A DNA stretch of 6,770 nt, taken from positions 1 through 6,770 of the forward strand of contig JACQLG010000024.1 of assembly GCA_016204155.1 (NCBI GenBank), in the 5' to 3' direction. This DNA comes from Candidatus Niyogiibacteriota bacterium (GTDB taxonomy: Bacteria; Patescibacteriota; Minisyncoccia; 1-14-0-10-42-19). A program made the position numbers and the translations under genes. The notes under the pieces are model-generated. The model was given only the letters and a program-made list of their open reading frames with translations. It did no database searches and was not told the origin of the DNA. Below, piece after piece: positions 1-5,947 of the stretch (its first letter is position 1; every line of letters begins with the position of its first letter).

Positions 1-1
1 T

Positions 2-256
2 ACATATACAGCCAAAGATGTTTTCTTTGTTGCGGAGGCGAGTACGGAAATTGTTGTTGAGGTGCTCATGGACGGAAAACCACTCGACTCTGATGCAGGA
101 GCGGATATCATAAAAACCGCAGACGGAAAGAGTGTCGTGAAAATAAAAGAAGCGCGACTCTACAAAATTATACAAGGCGACAAATCAGAAACTCATAAAC
201 TCGAACTTCGAATCCAAAAGCCAGGACTCAAAGCGTTTACATTTACTTTTGGCTAA
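2..256 (+). CDS. DipZ-like thioredoxin-family protein, C-terminal end (5' truncated by window edge)
   Basis: The open frame runs from the window edge to TAA at 254-256, so only about 84 C-terminal residues are visible and the start is missing. The tail resembles the C-terminal beta-rich domain of DipZ/thioredoxin-like proteins: a 'Y-T-A-K-D-V-F-F-V-A' entry, 'V-L-M-D-G-K-P-L', a 'R-L-Y-K-I-I' strand, an 'H-K-L-E-L' strand and the characteristic ending 'PGLKAFTFTFG'. In that family an N-terminal CcdA-like membrane domain and a thioredoxin/TlpA domain deliver electrons for disulfide reduction outside the cytoplasm. Neither domain is in the window, so full-length architecture is inferred. The GTG at 62 is an internal codon, not a start, because the homology-like sequence continues upstream of it. 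A hairpin terminator follows at 275-305. Confidence 0.7.
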   Translation, partial: TYTAKDVFFVAEASTEIVVEVLMDGKPLDSDAGADIIKTADGKSVVKIKEARLYKIIQGDKSETHKLELRIQKPGLKAFTFTFG

Positions 257-274
257 TCCACAATAGCAGACATC

Positions 275-305
275 AAAACCCGCCTTGTTTTCAAGGCAGT
301 TTTCT
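275..305 (+). terminator. Intrinsic terminator after the DipZ-like gene
   Basis: GCCTTG (282-287) and CAAGGC (292-297) form a perfect 6-bp stem around a TTTT loop. An outer AAAAC/GTTTT pairing (275-279 with 299-303) extends it, and a T-rich stretch follows. It lies 18 nt after the stop codon. Confidence 0.65.
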
Positions 306-357
306 TGGTATGCTGTAAGCGTGTGTTTTTTAAAAATCTCGTAGAGGGTGTGTTGAA

Positions 358-1536
358 ATGAAAATAGCATGGATTGCTTTTATGGCCGTCATCTTTTTAA
401 TCGCATTAAGTTCGGGTTTCCAAGAAGGCACTAAGCAAGAACAACAAATTTTTGTTCCGGCCGCTCATGCGGAAGGAATTGCAGGACAAAAAGTCCTTCC
501 TTTTATCTATAAGGCGCAAGAAGAATTAGCGCCCAAAAAATTACACTCTCTCAATTCTCTGCTTCTGTATGTGCTGACGCCGGATTATCAGCTTATGTTT
601 GTTGGGGCAAGAAAATTTGCTTACGGAGTTCGGTCGTACACGCAGGGTTGTTCTATTGAACGAGGAAATGGATCCGGAGTTAATAAAAATTATATAGTGA
701 CGTGTTCGGGTCGCGTCCTTCCTGTACTTGCCTCAAAACAACATGTCCGCGACAAGGAGAAAGGATGGCGTCTTGTCGTTTATACGCCATTTTCAGAATT
801 TTTGTTACGGGATGAAATTATTGAAGCGGGGAAGCAATACGTATTACAGACATTTGATAACGCGTTTCAATTTATTGCGGATCAGCAGATACATTCAAAG
901 TCATATCCGGAACTCCTTATCAGTGAGATTAATCCTGCATTGTACAAAGAGCAAGCGGTTAAGATCCTTGTCAATGAACATACGGATTTTTGGGAGCAGG
1001 AAGAAAAAGGAGAGCGATATACGACTGATAAAGTGTTTGCTCTTTTTGGCGCAAATCGCGATGTGACATATACGCAAAGCGTAAGCAAGGCGGGGGCATG
1101 CTGTGCTGCCCAATTTATTAAAAGCACATTTCAGAGCAAGGTTCTTGGTCAATATCCGGAAGCGGGCCTTGGTACGAATTTTAGAAAAACCATGCGTGAT
1201 CCTCAGCAATGGCCCGTTGCGATGTTATTGCTTTTTGACTATGAAATGGATGACATTATGAAAGAATTCGCGTTTCTTAAAGAGGAGTTTATAACATTTC
1301 CTCGAAAGTTTGAGATACTCTTTCCAATTTTTTATAATGGCGGCTCTTCGCGCGCAAAAGATCTTCTGCGCGCCCTCGATGTCGGCAAAAATTTTAAAGG
1401 AGATTTTCCGCTGACAGATGAACGTCGAGGTGACAAGCGCTTTTTTATTCCTCCGGTGAGCGACATAATGCGTTCTCTCCTTATGGAGGAAACATGGGGA
1501 TTTCTTATAAAGCATATGTATATCAACACAAAATGA
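358..1536 (+). CDS. Exported protein with lytic transglycosylase (SLT/GH23-like) features
   Basis: A 392-residue protein with an N-terminal signal or anchor segment (hydrophobic residues about 4-20 after Lys2) and no lipobox cysteine at the usual place. The C-terminal half carries two hallmarks of the soluble-lytic-transglycosylase fold: 'AGACCAAQFIKSTF' (245-258), resembling the family's 'GAxGxxQFIPST' segment, and 'YNGGSSRAKDLLRAL' (326-340), resembling 'AYNGGxxRVxxAL'. In GH23 enzymes a glutamate upstream of the first motif is catalytic. Glu207 in 'LVNEHTDFW' is a candidate, but I cannot confirm it. The likely role is peptidoglycan cleavage outside the membrane. The N-terminal 180 residues are unrecognised. 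Cysteines occur at two sites: Cys-Ser-Ile...Thr-Cys (in the region near 97-118) and Cys248-Cys249, which replace the usual small residues of the motif. Start choice: GAGGG at 344-348 lies 9 nt before the ATG. It is flanked by terminators on both sides, so it is probably monocistronic. It could be a divergent, non-catalytic relative. Confidence 0.6.
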   Translation: MKIAWIAFMAVIFLIALSSGFQEGTKQEQQIFVPAAHAEGIAGQKVLPFIYKAQEELAPKKLHSLNSLLLYVLTPDYQLMFVGARKFAYGVRSYTQGCSIERGNGSGVNKNYIVTCSGRVLPVLASKQHVRDKEKGWRLVVYTPFSEFLLRDEIIEAGKQYVLQTFDNAFQFIADQQIHSKSYPELLISEINPALYKEQAVKILVNEHTDFWEQEEKGERYTTDKVFALFGANRDVTYTQSVSKAGACCAAQFIKSTFQSKVLGQYPEAGLGTNFRKTMRDPQQWPVAMLLLFDYEMDDIMKEFAFLKEEFITFPRKFEILFPIFYNGGSSRAKDLLRALDVGKNFKGDFPLTDERRGDKRFFIPPVSDIMRSLLMEETWGFLIKHMYINTK

Positions 1537-1541
1537 ATGAT

Positions 1542-1571
1542 AAAAGCTTTCCTTTAGGGGAGAGCTTTTTT
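1542..1571 (+). terminator. Intrinsic terminator after the lytic-transglycosylase-like gene
   Basis: AAAAGCTTTCC (1542-1552) pairs with GGAGAGCTTTT (1559-1569) through 11 bp including one G-U pair, with a 6-nt loop and a run of T at 1566-1571. It separates this gene from prfB. Confidence 0.8.
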
Positions 1572-1576
1572 ATGTA

Positions 1577-1606
1577 TTGCATATCTGCATGATTTTATGA
1601 TAGAGT
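1577..1606 (+). promoter_or_regulatory. Candidate prfB promoter (weak consensus)
   Basis: TTGCAT (1577-1582), an 18-nt spacer and TAGAGT (1601-1606) end 6 nt before the ATG at 1613. A better -10 match, TATGAT at 1596-1601, would place the start a few bases further upstream. Either way the 5' leader would be about 0-5 nt, and no Shine-Dalgarno sequence is visible. The preceding terminator means prfB needs its own promoter here. Confidence 0.4.
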
Positions 1607-1612
1607 TTTGAT

Positions 1613-2711
1613 ATGTTGGGAACACTTGAAAATCGCATTAGGGAATTACAAGTTCATATCCGCCAAACGGCGGACCGTTTTTGACCCGGCTGGGTCGCGA
1701 AAAACTCTTACAACGCTTGAGCAACAAACAGCCGCGCCCGGTTTCTGGGATGACAATAAAAAGGCGCATGAAGTCACGTCTCGCATTGCGGAGATAAAAG
1801 AAACTCTTTTGGTATGGGAAGCTTTGATCAAGGATTCAGAGGCGCTTTTAGAATTGGCAAAAGAGAGTCTGCCGGCCGGCAGAGAAGAAGAACAAAGAGA
1901 GATTGAAGAAAGGTTTCGGGAGATTGAACGCGCATTCCAAAAAGAAAAACAGAAACTTTTTCTTTTCGGGAAATATGACAAAGGAGCGGCGGTGCTGTCG
2001 GTGTACGCGGGCGCTGGAGGAGATGATGCGGAAGATTGGGCGGGGATTCTTTTGGATATGTTTACGCGCTATGCTGGGAAACAAGGATGGGACGTAACGA
2101 CGCTTCATTATCATCGCGGAGAAGGAAAAGGAATAAAGAATGCCACCGTTGAGATAGAAGGGAAATTCGTCTACGGATATTTGAAAGGGGAGGCAGGCGT
2201 GCATCGGCTTGTCCGCATATCGCCATTTTCCGCGCGTAAGCTCCGGCACACTTCGTTCGTGATGGTTGAAGTTTTGCCGAAACTTGTTTTGTCCGACGAG
2301 GTTTCACTCAACCTTGAAGATATAGAAATACGATTTGCGCGATCAAGCGGCCCCGGGGGCCAAAATGTGAACAAGCGCGAAACCGCAGTGCACGCAAAAC
2401 ATAAACCGACAGGTATTCAGGTGCATGTAGAACAGGGCCGGTCGCAAGCAGCGAATAAGGAACGCGCGATTGAGCTCTTGCGCTCGAAATTATATCAACG
2501 AATGTTTGCGGAAGAAAAAAAGACAATTGAGGAATTAAGCGCTGCAAAAGGGGCAGAAATTGAATGGGGACATCAAATTCGTTCCTATGTTTTCCATCCC
2601 TATAAAATGGTAAAAGACCACCGTACGAATGTTGAAACGAGCGACGTTGACGCGGTTCTTGCGGGCAATCTTGACGCATTTATTGAAGCTGAGCTGTCTC
2701 ATCGGCAATGA
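1613..2711 (+). CDS. prfB: Peptide chain release factor 2, expressed by +1 programmed frameshift (join 1613..1681, 1683..2711)
   Basis: RF2 recognises UGA and UAA stop codons in the ribosomal A site and triggers peptide release. The main frame contains the SPF anticodon-like tripeptide (residues 203-205, nt 2220-2228) and the catalytic GGQ in 'SSGPGGQNVNKRETAV' (GGQ 248-250, nt 2355-2363). An N-terminal 'PGFWDD' lies in the helical domain. The zero frame starts at ATG 1613, reads 23 codons ('MLGTLENRIRELQ...DRF') and meets TGA at 1682-1684. A +1 slip on TTT continues as 'DPAGSRKTLTTLEQQ'. The fused product is 365 residues, the usual RF2 length, and both key motifs fall within two residues of their E. 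coli positions. An in-frame TAG at 1601 blocks any earlier start. The TTG at 1608 opens the downstream frame but gives a non-RF2 N-terminus, so it is not the real start. The last 34 codons are duplicated at 4154-4256, next to ftsE, its expected neighbour. Confidence 0.95.
1669..1685 (+). promoter_or_regulatory. RF2 autoregulatory +1 frameshift site
   Basis: CGT TTT TGA C: the zero-frame UGA at 1682-1684 follows a run of five T (1678-1682), so tRNA-Phe on UUU can re-pair fully with UUU after slipping one base, bringing GAC (Asp) into the A site. The UGA is followed by C, a poor termination context, as in other prfB genes. A weak Shine-Dalgarno-like GGCGGA (1669-1674) lies 4 nt before the slip codon, at the place where E. 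coli has AGGGGG. In known prfB genes, low RF2 slows termination at this UGA and favours the shift, which makes the site self-regulating. Confidence 0.9.
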
Positions 2712-2721
2712 TAGATTTTTT
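2609..2721 (+). repeat. Left copy of 113-bp direct repeat (3' end of intact prfB)
   Basis: This segment matches 4154-4266 at a constant offset of 1545 with four substitutions. All four fall at third codon positions and are synonymous (AAT/AAC Asn, GAC/GAT Asp, GGC/GGT Gly, GCT/GCA Ala). The upstream boundary is sharp at GGTAAAAGACC. Weaker similarity continues past the stop codon to about 2743 (AAGGGCAGGAAATG here, AAGGGTAAGATAATG at 4275-4289). Confidence 0.95.
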
Positions 2722-2768
2722 GGGTTTGAAAGGGCAGGAAATGAGTGAAGAGTGGCTATAGGAAAAAT

Positions 2769-2797
2769 AAAAAAGCGAATAACTTTTCCGCTTTTTT
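2769..2797. terminator. Bidirectional terminator between prfB and the convergent TraB-like gene
   Basis: AAAAAAGCG (2769-2777) and CGCTTTTTT (2789-2797) form a 9-bp stem around an 11-nt loop. Read rightwards it has its T-run after the stem and can end prfB transcripts. Read leftwards it also ends in a T-run and lies 27 nt after the stop of the minus-strand gene. Confidence 0.75.
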
Positions 2798-2823
2798 AAA
2801 ACCCACGAAGTGTTATTAATGGA

Positions 2824-3708
2824 TTAATCCTCAAAGTGAGAATAGATGGGACTATTTTGAAAGAAAGGATCATTTTTTCGATCCGGCGGCTGAAATAAAT
2901 CTTTCCCGTCTTGATTTACTGGCGCAAAAATATCTCTTCTCTTCTCCGTATATGCTATTTGGTTTCGAATTTGTGCAATTTCGACACCTTTTAAAAAAGT
3001 TCTTCTTACTTCCTCAAAACCTATAATAGTTAATAAATATTTACTAATTCCCAAAAGGTGGTCTTGTCCCCTTACAATCGTCACGTTCCCATTCAAAAGA
3101 CAGCTAACAATACCTTCAATCGCAATTTGATCACGATAATGCAAGATTATATCTTCACAATTCTTATCGGAGAAAAGATTAGTCGATTCACTATTCTCCT
3201 TATTGGATATAATATCATCTTTATCGCTAAATCGTGTATCAAAAACTTTGTCGCTGGCTTTATTTTCTTCTAATAAATTGTCTGCTTCTTTTGTTGCTGA
3301 AAACATTTTAATAAGATCCAGCATGCTTGCGTCGTGTTTTATCCAGTTCTCTTTAATGGACAACTTGAACTTTTCGTGATCAAACTTTTGTGGCAATGTG
3401 CATGATATTATTTTCATCGATTCTATCGCTTTATCAATACCAAAACCGAGTTCGTCTCTCAATTTTCTCCAAATAAGTAGTTCCTTTGGTGATAAACTTT
3501 TTTCTACTTCCGGTGTCAAATCTTTCAGGTGTTCACATAAAATCTGATGCCCTTCTTTTTCTAATATTTCAATTTGCTTTTGTATTGCATCAAAATATTC
3601 ACGATTAGCGAAATGGCGGGTTGTTATAACAACAACTTTTCTTTTCGTAGACGGATTCTCGTAGAATACTATCGGAGTTTGAAATTCTTTCGTTATAATC
3701 TCTTTCAT
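2824..3708 (-). CDS. TraB/GumN/Tiki-superfamily-like protein
   Basis: A 294-residue, soluble-looking protein with no signal peptide or membrane segment. It has the motif order of the TraB/PrgY-GumN-Tiki superfamily. A beta strand 'KVVVITTRHF' (24-33) has His32 in place of the usual G-T-x-H. An acidic strand 'LCEHLK' follows with Glu59. 'HYRDQIAIEGI' (190-200) matches the 'R-N/D-x-x-M-A-x-x-I' helix. 'VTIVRGQDHLLGISKYL' (209-225) contains a clean G-x-x-H (Gly214-His217). Family members are proposed metalloproteases or have unknown chemistry, so no substrate is assigned. Oddities: the first G-x-x-H lacks its glycine, a hydrophilic D/E/K/N/S-rich stretch (about 138-186) separates the two halves, and the C-terminus is polar rather than membrane-spanning. 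AGGAGG (complement of 3719-3724) lies 10 nt before the ATG and supports this start. It lies divergent to the 81-aa gene, inside the insert between prfB and ftsE. The assignment is from motif pattern only. Confidence 0.5.
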   Translation of the reverse strand: MKEIITKEFQTPIVFYENPSTKRKVVVITTRHFANREYFDAIQKQIEILEKEGHQILCEHLKDLTPEVEKSLSPKELLIWRKLRDELGFGIDKAIESMKIISCTLPQKFDHEKFKLSIKENWIKHDASMLDLIKMFSATKEADNLLEENKASDKVFDTRFSDKDDIISNKENSESTNLFSDKNCEDIILHYRDQIAIEGIVSCLLNGNVTIVRGQDHLLGISKYLLTIIGFEEVRRTFLKGVEIAQIRNQIAYTEKRRDIFAPVNQDGKDLFQPPDRKNDPFFQNSPIYSHFED

Positions 3709-3743
3709 TATTAAGGACCCTCCTGTTTTTATATCTTACTTAT

Positions 3744-3773
3744 CTTATATCAAGAATTCTCGACATCTGTCAA
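3744..3773 (-). promoter_or_regulatory. Promoter of the TraB-like gene
   Basis: On the minus strand a perfect TTGACA (-35, complement of 3768-3773) is followed by an 18-nt spacer and TATAAG (-10, complement of 3744-3749). The predicted leader of roughly 30 nt holds the AGGAGG ribosome binding site. A TATCTTA direct repeat (3732-3738, 3741-3747 on the plus strand) overlaps the -10 and could be an operator half-site pair or mere AT-rich sequence. Confidence 0.65.
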
Positions 3774-3801
3774 TGATTTGGGGGACTTGCGACTACTTTT
3801 G

Positions 3802-3830
3802 TTGACTCTTTGTTGGCATAATTTTACAAT
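3802..3830 (+). promoter_or_regulatory. Promoter of the 81-aa gene, predicted leaderless
   Basis: TTGACT (3802-3807), a 17-nt spacer and TACAAT (3825-3830). The ATG begins at 3837, 6 nt after the -10, so the A of the start codon is the expected +1. No Shine-Dalgarno sequence fits between them. The -35 boxes of the two divergent promoters are only 28 bp apart. Confidence 0.65.
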
Positions 3831-3836
3831 GAGTAT

Positions 3837-4082
3837 ATGGCTAAAGAACAAAAGACAACATTGAATGATTTGGCGAGATCGATCGCAAAGGGTTTTGAGA
3901 AGACTGTCTCTGACATAGAACAGCTCGGAAATAAACTGGATCATACAGATGCGCGCATTGCACGGATAGAAACAGATATAAAAGAAATGAGCGGGAATAT
4001 AGTTTATAAGTCTGAATTCGAAGACCTTGAAGCTCGTGTAAAATATGTTGAATCGAAATTGAATATTGTAAGCGGGAAATAG
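3837..4082 (+). CDS. Small coiled-coil protein of unknown function
   Basis: An 81-residue, soluble, highly charged and almost entirely helical protein. After 'MAKEQKTTLNDLARSIAKGFEKT' come heptad-like stretches at about 26-50 (I-x-x-L...L-x-x-T-x-x-R-I-x-x-I-x-x-D-I) and 62-76 (F-E-x-L-x-x-R-V-x-x-V-x-x-K-L), interrupted by a 'MSGNIVYKSEF' turn. This layout (T-x-x-D-L-A-R-x-x-x-K-G-F, then coiled coil) resembles small hypothetical proteins I associate with CPR genomes. No function is known to me. A well-formed promoter ends 6 nt before the ATG, which decides the start and predicts a leaderless message. It diverges from the TraB-like gene and is the only plus-strand gene of the insert. The same frame stays open after the TAG stop into the prfB fragment. 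Confidence 0.7.
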   Translation: MAKEQKTTLNDLARSIAKGFEKTVSDIEQLGNKLDHTDARIARIETDIKEMSGNIVYKSEFEDLEARVKYVESKLNIVSGK

Positions 4083-4153
4083 GATTACAACGCCAGAACA
4101 GATTACATTTTACTTGTTTTATTACAATCTTCTTGCTCGAAGGCAGACTTTAC

Positions 4154-4256
4154 GGTAAAAGACCACCGTACGAACGTTGAAACGAGCGATGTTGACGCGG
4201 TTCTTGCGGGTAATCTTGACGCATTTATTGAAGCAGAGCTGTCTCATCGGCAATGA
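4154..4256 (+). pseudogene. Orphan 3' fragment of prfB (right copy of the direct repeat)
   Basis: Encodes the last residues of RF2 ('VKDHRTNVETSDVDAVLAG...LSHRQ') with the same stop and the same TAGATTTTTT downstream, repeating 2609-2721 to 4266. All four differences from the intact prfB end are synonymous. There is no start codon in frame between the TAG at 4080-4082 and the fragment, so it is probably not translated on its own. It ends 44 nt before ftsE, so it most likely marks where prfB originally ended before the insert arrived. Confidence 0.9.
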
Positions 4257-4300
4257 TAGATTTTTTTCGAGATTAAGGGTAAGATAATGGAGATGCATAT

Positions 4301-4981
4301 ATGATAGTGTTTGATCATGTTTCAAAGGTATATTCGCCGACGTCCATAGCCCTTGAAGATGTCACTTTCTCGGTAGAGCCTAAGGAATTTGTTTCCATCG
4401 TAGGGCAATCAGGAGCGGGGAAATCAACGCTTTTAAAAATGCTTTTGGCGGAAGATGCGCCCTCTGAAGGGAGGGTTCTTTTTGAAGATATTGATATCCA
4501 TGCGCTGTCTAAGACAGAATTGCCGACTATACGGCGCCGGATCGGGACGATATTCCAGGATTTTAAGTTATTGCCGTCAAAAACCGCGTTTGAAAACGTT
4601 GCGTTCGCGATGGAGGCGGCAGGCGCGTCTGACGAAAGCATTGACACCGATGTTCCGCAAGTGCTTGAACTTGTAGGACTGATTGATAAGGCGCATCATT
4701 TTCCGCACGAGCTTTCTGGAGGGGAAAAACAGCGCACCTCAATTGCCCGCGCGATCGTGAACCGTCCCGACGTCATTATAGCCGATGAACCCACCGGAAA
4801 TCTTGACCCCATAAACACATGGGAAATTATTGAGTTGCTGAAAAAAATAAATTCATTTGGAACAACGGTCATCATGGCAACGCATAATAAAGATATTATT
4901 AATGCTCTTGAGAGGCGCGTGATAACCATTGAGCATGGTAAAATGATAAGGGATGCGAAACAGGGACGTTATATATTGTAA
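4301..4981 (+). CDS. ftsE: Cell division ATP-binding protein FtsE
   Basis: A 226-residue ABC ATPase of the length usual for FtsE. The motifs are complete: Walker A 'GQSGAGKST' (35-43), Q-loop Gln86 in 'TIFQDFKLLPSKTAFENV', signature 'LSGGE' (138-142, followed by KQR), Walker B 'VIIADE' (158-163) with catalytic Glu163 in 'DEPTGNLD', and switch His195. FtsE is the cytoplasmic ATPase that drives FtsX. In studied bacteria the complex controls peptidoglycan hydrolases at the septum or side wall. GGAG (4289-4292) lies 8 nt before the ATG. ftsX follows after 2 nt, so the two are co-transcribed. The ancestral upstream neighbour was probably prfB, judging from the orphan fragment. No promoter is evident between 4083 and 4301, so transcription may come from the 81-aa gene's promoter. 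Confidence 0.95.
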   Translation: MIVFDHVSKVYSPTSIALEDVTFSVEPKEFVSIVGQSGAGKSTLLKMLLAEDAPSEGRVLFEDIDIHALSKTELPTIRRRIGTIFQDFKLLPSKTAFENVAFAMEAAGASDESIDTDVPQVLELVGLIDKAHHFPHELSGGEKQRTSIARAIVNRPDVIIADEPTGNLDPINTWEIIELLKKINSFGTTVIMATHNKDIINALERRVITIEHGKMIRDAKQGRYIL

Positions 4982-4983
4982 TT

Positions 4984-5892
4984 ATGGGCACCTATTTTAA
5001 AAGAATTGTAAAAGTAGGCATAATAAATTTCTGGAGGAACAGGTGGGTGACATTGGCAACTATTTTAGTCATGACTCTCATGCTTTTTGTTACGGGTTCG
5101 CTTGTGTTTGCGTCTGTCCTTTTGAATTCCTCTATTGATCGGATAGAAAGCAAGGTTGACATTACCGTTTATTTTAATACGGACGCGGATGATGAGGATA
5201 TTGCGGCGCTTCAGAAGAAATTAACGGATTTTCCGCAGGTGAAGAATATTGAATATGTATCGCGCGAGCAAGCACTTGAAGATTTTAAAAGCAGGCACGC
5301 AAATAATACGCTCATTACCCAGTCGCTTGAGGAGTTGGGCGATAATCCGCTCGGTGCAAGCTTGAATATTCAGGCGCAGAATTCCGAGCAATACGAAAGC
5401 ATTGCAAAGTTTTTAAACGCGTCTTCGTACGCGTCCGTTATTGATAAGATTAATTATTTTCAGAATAAATTAGTCATCGAACGGCTTTCCAATATCCTTA
5501 CAAGCACGCGCGCGATCGGATGGGGAATAGCGTTGGTGCTTGCGGCTATCGTAATGCTCGTAACGTTCAACACTATCCGCATGGCGATATTCACCTCTCG
5601 GGAAGAGATTGGCATTATGCGGCTGGTTGGTGCGACCAATGGTTATATCCGCGGACCGTTCATTGTTGTGGGCATACTTTACGGCATCGTTGCATCGATC
5701 ATTACTATGGTATTGTTTTATCCGCTCACGTTGTGGCTTGGGCCGAAAGCAGAAGGATTTTTCGGAGGCCCGAATCTTTTCAATTATTTTATCGGCAACT
5801 TTCTTGAAATTTTTGTTTTGCTTCTCGGTCTGGGCGTACTGTTAGGCGCATTCTCGAGCTTTATCGCAATCAGAAGGCATTTGAACGTGTAA
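4984..5892 (+). CDS. ftsX: Cell division protein FtsX
   Basis: A 302-residue membrane protein with the FtsX layout: a short cytoplasmic N-terminus 'FKRIVKVGIINFWRNRWVT', TM1 (about 22-46), an extracellular domain (about 47-170) with the 'VDITVYFNTDADD' strand and 'YVSREQALEDFK', then TM2 (about 176-198), TM3 (about 225-250) and TM4 (about 272-297). The conserved cytoplasmic 'SREEIGIMRLVGAT' (205-218) between TM2 and TM3 is the FtsE-coupling region of the family. It transmits ATP hydrolysis by FtsE to extracellular wall hydrolases or their activators. The start lies 2 nt after the ftsE stop, which suggests translational coupling, with only a weak upstream CAGGGA as ribosome binding site. No M23 peptidase gene follows, unlike in many bacteria where an EnvC-like partner is adjacent. 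Confidence 0.95.
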   Translation: MGTYFKRIVKVGIINFWRNRWVTLATILVMTLMLFVTGSLVFASVLLNSSIDRIESKVDITVYFNTDADDEDIAALQKKLTDFPQVKNIEYVSREQALEDFKSRHANNTLITQSLEELGDNPLGASLNIQAQNSEQYESIAKFLNASSYASVIDKINYFQNKLVIERLSNILTSTRAIGWGIALVLAAIVMLVTFNTIRMAIFTSREEIGIMRLVGATNGYIRGPFIVVGILYGIVASIITMVLFYPLTLWLGPKAEGFFGGPNLFNYFIGNFLEIFVLLLGLGVLLGAFSSFIAIRRHLNV

Positions 5893-5908
5893 CCCTCACA
5901 GATATAAT
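5881..5908 (+). promoter_or_regulatory. Second candidate promoter upstream of hicBA
   Basis: TTGAAC (5881-5886, overlapping the ftsX end), a 16-nt spacer and a perfect TATAAT (5903-5908). The expected start is near 5915, about 68 nt before hicB. No ORF begins directly after it, so it would give a leadered hicBA transcript or a short RNA. Confidence 0.4.
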
Positions 5909-5947
5909 GCTAAACTACGAATTTTGCGAATACCGCGAAGAGAATAG

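Larger units (their letters stand above)
2722..4153. mobile_element. Putative small insert splitting prfB from ftsE, bracketed by prfB 3'-end repeats
   Basis: About 1.43 kb between the two copies of the prfB 3' end. It is visibly richer in A+T than prfB or ftsEX and carries two divergent genes from a shared 128-bp promoter region. An integrating element that enters the 3' end of a gene and supplies a replacement end leaves exactly this pattern: intact gene, cargo, then a headless copy of the original end. No integrase, transposase or inverted terminal repeat is visible, so it would be a passive or decayed element. Recombination with a relative carrying cargo downstream of prfB is an alternative. 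The stretch 4083-4153 holds no gene, terminator or promoter that I can support. Confidence 0.5.

Noticed and set aside
62..256. GTG at 62 as a complete 64-residue gene
   Set aside because: The DipZ-like sequence continues upstream to the window edge, so the GTG is an internal Val codon.
305..336. Promoter TTGGTA ... TAAAAA before the 392-aa gene
   Set aside because: The spacer would be 20 nt and both boxes match poorly, so I do not annotate it.
1608..1682. TTG start at 1608 as the N-terminus of prfB
   Set aside because: It gives 25 residues unlike RF2. The zero frame from ATG 1613 encodes an RF2-like first helix and joins at the UGA by the known +1 shift.
1848..2249. 133-residue minus-strand frame opposite prfB, and other long antisense frames over prfB, ftsE and the 392-aa gene
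   Set aside because: They lie wholly inside well-supported genes, show no family motif or ribosome binding site, and look like frame shadows.
2741..2761. Tiny ORF MSEEWL with a purine-rich stretch before it, after prfB
   Set aside because: Six codons in the decayed repeat flank. It matches neither the ftsE start nor any known leader peptide.
5520..5845. Plus-strand frames inside ftsX
   Set aside because: They overlap the TM2-TM4 region of ftsX in other frames and have no independent support.
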